Part shown: positions 13,679 through 18,596 of the stretch, in pieces
Layout: every line of letters starts with the position of its first letter
Position numbering within the stretch: position 1 is the first letter of the stretch
Assembly (NCBI GenBank): GCA_003487805.1
Contig: DNNE01000026.1
Span: forward strand, 426-19,021
DNA length: 18,596 bases
Reading direction: 5' to 3'
Origin: Blastocatellia bacterium
GTDB lineage: Bacteria; Acidobacteriota; Blastocatellia; Pyrinomonadales; Pyrinomonadaceae
Position numbers and translations under genes: made by a program
Notes under the pieces: model-generated
Told to the model about the DNA's origin: nothing
Databases searched by the model: none
The model's input: the letters and a program-made list of their open reading frames with translations, nothing else

Positions 13679-14569
13679 TCTAGCCCGCGGGTGAAATCGA
13701 TCGTAAGCCTTACGCATGTGCAGGTCAGTGATGTGCGTATAAATCTCAGTCGTTGAGATGTCGCTATGGCCCAGCAACGCCTGCACCGAACGCGAATCCG
13801 CGCCGTGTTGCATCAGGTGTGTACCAAAGCTGTGACGCAGAGTATGCGGCGAAATATCCGGCACGCCGGCCGTCGCGGCATGCGTCTTAATGATGGACCA
13901 GGCGGTCTGGCGGCTCAGCGCATGGCCGCGATGCAGAAACAGTTCCGGCTTCGCTTCATTCCCGAACTGTTTGCGAATAGACAGGTATCTCTGCAGCCAA
14001 TGGACCGCGCTCTTGCCGATCGGAATCTGGCGCTCCTTACTGCCTTTACCATGACACGTCAGCAGCGCCGCATCCAGCTTCACGTCATGCGTTCGCAGTC
14101 CGCACAGCTCCGACACACGCAACCCGGCGGCGTACAACACTTCGATCATGGCGCGATCGCGCACCCCGATGTCAGTCTTGATATCAGGAGCCAGCAACAA
14201 ACGCTCCATTTCGTCCTCAGACAAAAATTTTGGTAGTCGCGAATATCTTTGCGGTGTGTGAATGTCCTCTGCGGGATGACGCTTAACGTGGCCGTCGAGC
14301 ATGAGAAAGTTAAAGAATCCGCGCGCCGCGCTGACTGATCTTGAGATTGAAGACGGCGCCAGGCCGTCGCGCGACATGCGCGCAATCCACTCGCGCAAGT
14401 CTTTGCGATCAAGTTTTTCGACCGGCTTGTGATTTGTTTCAGCCCACGAATGCAGCTTCGCGATATCGCGCGCGTAACTTTGCAGCGTGTTTCTGGACAG
14501 GCCTTTTTCGACTTGAATATAAGTAAGGAATTCGCGGACGAGATCGCGATTCGGACCTTTGCGCAACAT
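13649..14569 (-). CDS. xerD: Tyrosine recombinase XerD/XerC
   Basis: The 306-residue protein has the SAM-like N-terminal DNA-binding domain (VREFLTYIQVEKGLSRNTLQ) and the full catalytic set: R151 in AAGLRVSEL, K175 in GKGSKER, H242 and R245 in PHTLRHSFGTH, H268 in LLGHSDISTT and the nucleophile Y277 in EIYTH. Xer recombinases resolve chromosome dimers at dif with FtsK. Length and motifs fit XerD well; XerC cannot be excluded. There is no cassette or att-like pair around it, so it is more likely housekeeping than a phage integrase. The last nine residues (VRSPRVSKG) come from the adjacent palindromic repeat, beyond the conserved domain. Confidence 0.93.
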   Translation of the reverse strand: MLRKGPNRDLVREFLTYIQVEKGLSRNTLQSYARDIAKLHSWAETNHKPVEKLDRKDLREWIARMSRDGLAPSSISRSVSAARGFFNFLMLDGHVKRHPAEDIHTPQRYSRLPKFLSEDEMERLLLAPDIKTDIGVRDRAMIEVLYAAGLRVSELCGLRTHDVKLDAALLTCHGKGSKERQIPIGKSAVHWLQRYLSIRKQFGNEAKPELFLHRGHALSRQTAWSIIKTHAATAGVPDISPHTLRHSFGTHLMQHGADSRSVQALLGHSDISTTEIYTHITDLHMRKAYDRFHPRARVRSPRVSKG

Positions 14570-14627
14570 CGCGATCAGATTATCACAGGTACGAGGTTCG
14601 CAGTTGCGAGATCGATTGCCGCAAGTA

Positions 14628-14683
14628 GTCAGAACCGCCTGCGGTAGCGGGCGGGCCCACCCGCTACCGCAGGTGGTTCTGAC
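14628..14683. repeat. GTCAGAA-type palindromic repeat, complete
   Basis: GTCAGAACCGCCTGCGGTAG at the left and CTACCGCAGGTGGTTCTGAC at the right form a stem of about 27 base pairs with two mismatches and almost no loop (GGGCGGGCCCACCC in the centre). It lies between the TPR-like gene and xerD, both on the minus strand, and could protect or end the upstream transcript. Confidence 0.88.
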
Positions 14684-14701
14684 CTCAATTCCGCTTAAAA
14701 G

Positions 14702-15703
14702 CTATGGCAACGAAAACGGATCTTTGGGTTTCGCCGGCGTCTTGTACTTGTCGATCAGCTGCTGCATGCCGTCCGTTTTGCCGTTGTGACGATACTTGTA
14801 GTTGGTTTCGAAGTACTGCATTTCCTGTTGGCGAGTAGTCGCTAATTGTGCGACTCCCTCCGACAGCGCGATGAAGTGTGCATCCGCATCGATCACACGG
14901 TCCAGGAAAGATTGCACTTTTTGCAATTCCGCCGTTCTCGCGGGCCCGTCGGGCAGGGCCTGATACTTCTTCGCCGCTTCCTGGTAGTCATCGCCAATCG
15001 ACCCGGCCAGCAGCAGATAGTTGAATGGATCTTTCGGATCGAGTTCAGTTGCCTTGGTTAGACGCGCCTGCGTTGCCGGCCGATCGCCTTTCACCATTCC
15101 GAGAATCCCCATGGTTTGATAGAGCCTCGGCAGCAGGTCTTTGTATTCTTTCCAGGTTGCATCACTCATGCCGGCGGGTTTCTTGTTTGCCTCGATCAAC
15201 TCGATGGCATGCAGGCCGTACTGGTCGCCTTGCGGAACGAATTTCGCATTCCTCTGTTTTGCCTGGTCAGTGGCCATGGTCATGAGTTCGACCAACACGC
15301 CAACCGAATCCGGATGCTTGCCCAGGAAGGTTGCGCCGGTGGTGAAAGCATCGTCCGGCCGTTTCGCATCACCGTAACCCACGATCAGCGCGGGCATGAT
15401 CATTTCCTCTTCGGCCGGATCGTTGAAGATGGTTTGAAATTGCTCCGCGAGGGTAATCTTCTGCGCGCCGTCAGTTACTTCGTGAATTTGATCGGCGATT
15501 TTTTGCGCGTACACCGGCCGCAGTGAACTCTTGGGGTACTTCTTGACGAAATCGGCGGCAGCCTTGGCTTTGCCGGCGGCATCCGGCGCCGTATCGATTG
15601 CCTGCGCCATCTTTTGTTCGTCAGGCGATACTTTGGGTTGGGCGATTAAAGCATTGGGCGCGATTAAAAGTGCGATAGACAAGAGAAGTGATCGAGTGCT
15701 CAT
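14702..15703 (-). CDS. Secreted TPR-like repeat protein
   Basis: The 333-residue protein starts with a signal peptide (LLLSIALLIAPNALIA, cleavage near residue 21). The rest is alpha-helical with TPR-like pairs, for example AADFVKKYPKSSLRPVYAQK, TGATFLGKHPDSVGVLVELM and LTKATELDPKDPFNYLLLAG. The tail is Pro/Lys-rich (KTPAKPKDPFSLP). AAGGAA lies six bases before the ATG. Proteins of this kind are common periplasmic scaffolds; no partner or function can be named. It is transcribed away from the glycan genes to its right. Confidence 0.8.
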   Translation of the reverse strand: MSTRSLLLSIALLIAPNALIAQPKVSPDEQKMAQAIDTAPDAAGKAKAAADFVKKYPKSSLRPVYAQKIADQIHEVTDGAQKITLAEQFQTIFNDPAEEEMIMPALIVGYGDAKRPDDAFTTGATFLGKHPDSVGVLVELMTMATDQAKQRNAKFVPQGDQYGLHAIELIEANKKPAGMSDATWKEYKDLLPRLYQTMGILGMVKGDRPATQARLTKATELDPKDPFNYLLLAGSIGDDYQEAAKKYQALPDGPARTAELQKVQSFLDRVIDADAHFIALSEGVAQLATTRQQEMQYFETNYKYRHNGKTDGMQQLIDKYKTPAKPKDPFSLP

Positions 15704-15740
15704 GTTGTTTCCTTACGCGGGGTTCATGGAATAGTTGGCT

Positions 15741-15796
15741 GAAAAAGCCGCGACCATATTGCTTCACGACGGGCTTTTTCGGCAAGCGTGGTCGCG
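15741..15796. repeat. Interlocking inverted repeats upstream of the TPR gene
   Basis: GAAAAAGCC (15741-15749) pairs with GGCTTTTTC (15772-15780), and GCGACCA (15750-15756) pairs with TGGTCGC (15789-15795). The two stems interleave rather than nest, so an RNA copy could form a pseudoknot, or only one stem at a time. The unit sits between divergent genes (15703 and 16020). Confidence 0.5.
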
Positions 15797-15810
15797 CAAG
15801 AGTACCGCGC

Positions 15811-16004
15811 TTTTCTCCCTTCTCCCTTTGGGAGAAGGGTTGGGGATGAGGGCCTACAGAGGGACTTGCTCATTTGACCCTCCTGTGTTTGTGAGCGGGC
15901 GTTGAAGAGGTAACGAAGCTTCTCGCCAAAGACAAACGACGTCGAGGGATGGGGGCTCGCCTTAAGACCCTCACCCCGACCCCTCCCAAAGGGAGAGGGA
16001 GAAG
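15811..16004. repeat. Inverted repeat pair CTCCCTTTGGGAG type
   Basis: The left copy (15811-15854) reads CTTCTCCCTTTGGGAGAAGG then TTGGGGATGAGGG. The right copy (15968-16004) is its near reverse complement: CCCTCACCCC then CCTCCCAAAGGGAGAGGGAG. About 110 bases with no supported gene lie between. The right copy ends 15 bases before the GT2 gene starts, so the promoter or ribosome binding region of that gene is within the repeat. Together with 15741-15796 this accounts for the 316-base gap. Confidence 0.75.
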
Positions 16005-16019
16005 AAAAAGATCGGGCCG

Positions 16020-17003
16020 ATGCCGAAAGCAAGCATTATTATCACCACACACAACCGGCCGCACCTGCTGCCGCGCGCCGTCAACAGTGCGCGCGCATCA
16101 GCCGGCGAAGTCGAAATTGTAGTTGTCGACGACGCGTCCTCGGATGAGACCGCTGAGATTTGCCAGGCTATTTCAGGAATCACTTATGTGCGCGTGGACC
16201 GCAATCAAGGCGTCGCCGGCGCGCGCAACATTGGCCTGGTCGCCAGTCACGGCGAATACATTAGTTTCCTGGACGACGACGATCAGCGGTTGCCCAATTC
16301 TGTCGACAAGCAAATCGAAACCCTGGAGAAAAACCCCACCGCCGCGCTGATCTACGGTCAGGCCATACCGGAAGATCCGAGCGGGACGCAATATCCGGCA
16401 TATCCCGTTAACTGCCCGCAGGGAGACATTCTTTGGGAGTTGTTGATTCGGAATTTCATTCCCTGTGGCAGCGCCGTTTTTCGCCGCGCGTGTCTTTCTC
16501 GAGTGGGTCTTCTCGATGACGGCATTTCCGGAATTGATGATTGGGACCTGTGGATACGGATAGCCGAAATATTTTCGATTGTCGCCATCGAAACACCGGT
16601 AATGATCTGGCGACAACCGACGCGGACTTCGGCCCAGGGCAGCTCTTGTACGGTTGATCTAATTGAGCAGAGCAGACGCCGGCTTCGAGAACACTGGCTC
16701 AAACTCCCGCGCGTCGCGAGCGCGCCATGCCATAGGAAGCGCGAAGCCTGGCGCGGTTTTTCAAACAATGTTTCCGAGCATCTGGTCTGGGAAGCTTTTA
16801 GCGCGCTAGGCAAATTCGAGCTCGGTTATGCTGCCCGGAGTGCGCTCACGGCTCTGCGTTTGCACCCAACTGCCCTGCCGGGCGTGCTTCGACGCTGGAC
16901 GAGTGCGTCGACGCTGGATACTCTCTTAGCTTCTACGCGCGGCGGTGATGAACTGGCGAGTGCCAGGGCGCATTTCAAGCGAATTCGATCGAGCAGAACC
17001 TGA
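16020..17003 (+). CDS. GT2 family glycosyltransferase
   Basis: The 327-residue protein has the GT-A fold: ASIIITTHNRPHLLPRAV at the N-terminus, VVVDDASSDET near 34-44, NQGVAGARNIGL, and the metal/nucleotide motif FLDDDDQR at 84-90. IDDWDLWIRIAE near 180 is the usual ED/DDWDLW acceptor-side motif. No membrane helix is evident, so it acts on the cytoplasmic side. The stop TGA is followed at once by the ATG of the GT4 gene, so they form an operon. The sugar is unknown. No strong Shine-Dalgarno is present before the ATG. Confidence 0.92.
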   Translation: MPKASIIITTHNRPHLLPRAVNSARASAGEVEIVVVDDASSDETAEICQAISGITYVRVDRNQGVAGARNIGLVASHGEYISFLDDDDQRLPNSVDKQIETLEKNPTAALIYGQAIPEDPSGTQYPAYPVNCPQGDILWELLIRNFIPCGSAVFRRACLSRVGLLDDGISGIDDWDLWIRIAEIFSIVAIETPVMIWRQPTRTSAQGSSCTVDLIEQSRRRLREHWLKLPRVASAPCHRKREAWRGFSNNVSEHLVWEAFSALGKFELGYAARSALTALRLHPTALPGVLRRWTSASTLDTLLASTRGGDELASARAHFKRIRSSRT

Positions 17004-18323
17004 ATGAAGATCCTTCTTTGTAAAAGCTATCTTGTCGGAGCGATGAGTGGCGCGGATGAAACGTTGGTGACATATGCCGCGCAACTTCAAAAAGCGGGCC
17101 AAGCTGTCTCGGTTTTGCTCATGTATCTGCACGCTGAGGAGGATCAATACTACCAGCGTCTACTGGAATCCAACGTTCCCGTCTCTTGGCTTGCCTCCAA
17201 CCTCGCCAAGAGTTCCTTGAGCGCGGGACGAAAGCTCGCCGGCAGGATGTTCTACAGCTTTCCTCGTTCCAAGTCATTTTTTCGACGCAAGACTCAGCCG
17301 GTATTGACCGCGATGGCTGGTGGCTATTACAGCCAGTGCCGCGACTTTCTTGAAGGGCACAAACCTGATCTGGTGCACGTGATGACACCCGACGCCGGGG
17401 CCATGGTTATGATCCGCGCCGGACACAACGCGGGAATTCCGGTCATCTATCAGGAGCTGGGCATTCCCTTTCATCCGCCTGGTTTTGAGTATTACCGCGA
17501 GTTCGCTTCCGTGTTGCCACTTTGTGCTGAAGTCGCCGCGCTGTCACCGAGACTTATCGCAGATTGTCGCGACAAGCTGACGGGTTCGAGGTCTCTTTCA
17601 GTGCTTCCGATCATGTCTCAAGAGTTGATCAATGGCGGTCAGGCGCTTCGTCAAATGGAAGCCAGGATCACCTTTGGCTTTGCGGCGCGCATGGAAGAAC
17701 TAAAAGGCCCAATGGTTTTGATGGAAGCCATGGGCATCGCTTACCAGCAGCACGAAAATCTCAGATTGAATATTGCCGGCGATGGCTCGCAGCGGCAGAG
17801 GATTGCCGCGCGGGCCAAGGCCTTGAACGTAGCCAGCCGCTATCGATATCACGGCGTTTACACTCATCCGGAAGAACGGAGTGCTTTCATGCGAAGCCTC
17901 GACGTCTTTGTCATGCCTTCCTTCACTGAAGGGACCCCAAACAGCATTGTCGAGGCAATGGCCCATGGCGTACCGATTATTGCTTCCGAGGTTGGCGGAG
18001 TCCCCGACATGATTGGCGATGACGCGGGAGTGCTGGTGCCGGCAGGTGACGTGAATGCCTTGGCGCAGGCAATGCTGCGGCTTGCTCGCGATCATGATCT
18101 GCGTCAATCGATGGGACGGGCCGCCTACGAACGCTACCAACGATTCTTTTCACCGAACGCGGTTCTGCCGTTGATGCTGCAAACCTATCAAAGGGTAAGC
18201 GGCAACGGACACTACGTCGCGCCAACCTCCGGCAACGGACATCTCCATCCATGGGCTGACGGCTCTAACGGAAAATCATGTCATGGCGAAACTCGAGTAG
18301 ATGCATTAGCTCCTATTTCTTAA
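17004..18323 (+). CDS. GT4 family glycosyltransferase
   Basis: The 439-residue protein is a GT-B glycosyltransferase of family 4. The N-terminal domain holds MSGADETLVTYAAQLQKAGQ, and PDLVHVMTPDAG. The C-terminal domain holds FAARMEELKGPMVLMEAM, IAGDGSQRQRI, and the donor-binding EGTPNSIVEAMAHGVPIIAS with E309 and E317 as the retaining-family glutamates. It probably adds a sugar to a lipid-linked oligosaccharide inside the cell. It follows the GT2 gene with zero spacing. The last 40 residues, Gly/Asn/His-rich (SGNGH twice), lie beyond the family domain and look like a low-complexity tail. Confidence 0.93.
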   Translation: MKILLCKSYLVGAMSGADETLVTYAAQLQKAGQAVSVLLMYLHAEEDQYYQRLLESNVPVSWLASNLAKSSLSAGRKLAGRMFYSFPRSKSFFRRKTQPVLTAMAGGYYSQCRDFLEGHKPDLVHVMTPDAGAMVMIRAGHNAGIPVIYQELGIPFHPPGFEYYREFASVLPLCAEVAALSPRLIADCRDKLTGSRSLSVLPIMSQELINGGQALRQMEARITFGFAARMEELKGPMVLMEAMGIAYQQHENLRLNIAGDGSQRQRIAARAKALNVASRYRYHGVYTHPEERSAFMRSLDVFVMPSFTEGTPNSIVEAMAHGVPIIASEVGGVPDMIGDDAGVLVPAGDVNALAQAMLRLARDHDLRQSMGRAAYERYQRFFSPNAVLPLMLQTYQRVSGNGHYVAPTSGNGHLHPWADGSNGKSCHGETRVDALAPIS

Positions 18324-18359
18324 TTGCCGTAGTCCTAAGTTAACCATTCTTTTGGCCCC

Positions 18360-18596
18360 ATGAAAGATCCCGGTTCACCATCCTCAGTCAATTCTTTAAA
18401 GCCGGCGCCCCAGGTACCGAACATCGATTCAGTTAATCAACGAAGTTTGCTGAAAAGGTTTGCGAAACCCTTAATCGCGGTTGTGACTTCGGTAATCTGT
18501 TTAGTGGTTGCGGAACTGGCTCTGAGGGTCTTTAGCCCAGTCCCGGATCCATATGTGGATTTCAAGTACAAGAAGCAGGAAATCAATCAGTACATC
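18360..18596 (+). CDS. Membrane-anchored protein, N-terminal part (cut by window end)
   Basis: An open frame starts with ATG at 18360 and runs 79 codons to the window edge with no stop. A soluble lead of about 35 residues (MKDPGSPSSVNSLKPAP...) is followed by one membrane helix (PLIAVVTSVICLVVAELALR) and then VFSPVPDPYVDFKYKKQE. The ELALRVFSP end of the helix resembles SGNH/GDSL-type hydrolases tied to glycan acetylation, but the catalytic blocks would be outside the window, so this is a suggestion only. It lies 36 bases after the GT4 stop and likely belongs to that operon. Confidence 0.6.
   Translation, partial: MKDPGSPSSVNSLKPAPQVPNIDSVNQRSLLKRFAKPLIAVVTSVICLVVAELALRVFSPVPDPYVDFKYKKQEINQYI

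Noticed and set aside
13649..14569. Recombinase as integrase of a mobile island
   Set aside because: Motifs and length fit housekeeping XerD; no flanking direct repeats, tRNA gene or cargo are seen.

Overview
This 18.6 kb window comes from a moderately GC-rich bacterium. An acidobacterium of the Blastocatellia/Pyrinomonadaceae type is my best guess, from the gene mix, the RNase G with a large insert in its S1 domain, and the many dispersed palindromic repeats between genes. That is inference; no rRNA or marker gene is present. Genes lie on both strands and almost every gap holds a hairpin-forming repeat.

Left part (1-5516): a surface-glycan or glycolipid region on the + strand. It has a SAM methyltransferase overlapping (ATGA) a GtrB/DPM1-type glycosyltransferase with two C-terminal membrane helices, a multi-pass GT-C/ArnT-like transferase, and two more methyltransferases coupled by a one-base overlap; the first of these has a zinc ribbon. 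The GT2 and GT-C proteins fit a charge-then-transfer pair: undecaprenyl-phosphate sugar made inside, used outside. A free-standing acyl carrier protein faces this group on the minus strand.

Middle (5830-8160): an accessory patch with lower GC. It holds a small Cys/Asn-repeat protein, the C-terminal debris of a transposase broken by frameshifts, a secreted Adhesin_E-like protein, and a two-helix membrane protein sitting in an 885 bp unit bounded by inverted repeats.

Core genes (8160-13607): a promoter followed by a long, hairpin-rich leader runs into an RNase E/G gene whose S1 domain is split by roughly 380 disordered, charged residues. Next comes a complete fluoride-response unit: fluoride riboswitch, crcB channel and a DUF190 protein. 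The aptamer's 3' strand is perfectly complementary over 11 bases to the crcB ribosome binding site. An exported molybdopterin-domain protein lacking cysteine and a GNAT acetyltransferase follow.

Right part (13611-18596): xerD, a secreted TPR-like protein, then a second glycan block on the + strand: a GT2, a directly abutting GT4, and the start of a membrane-anchored protein cut by the window end. Five copies or half-copies of a GTCAGAA-armed palindrome occur, two of which supply the last codons and stop codons of genes.
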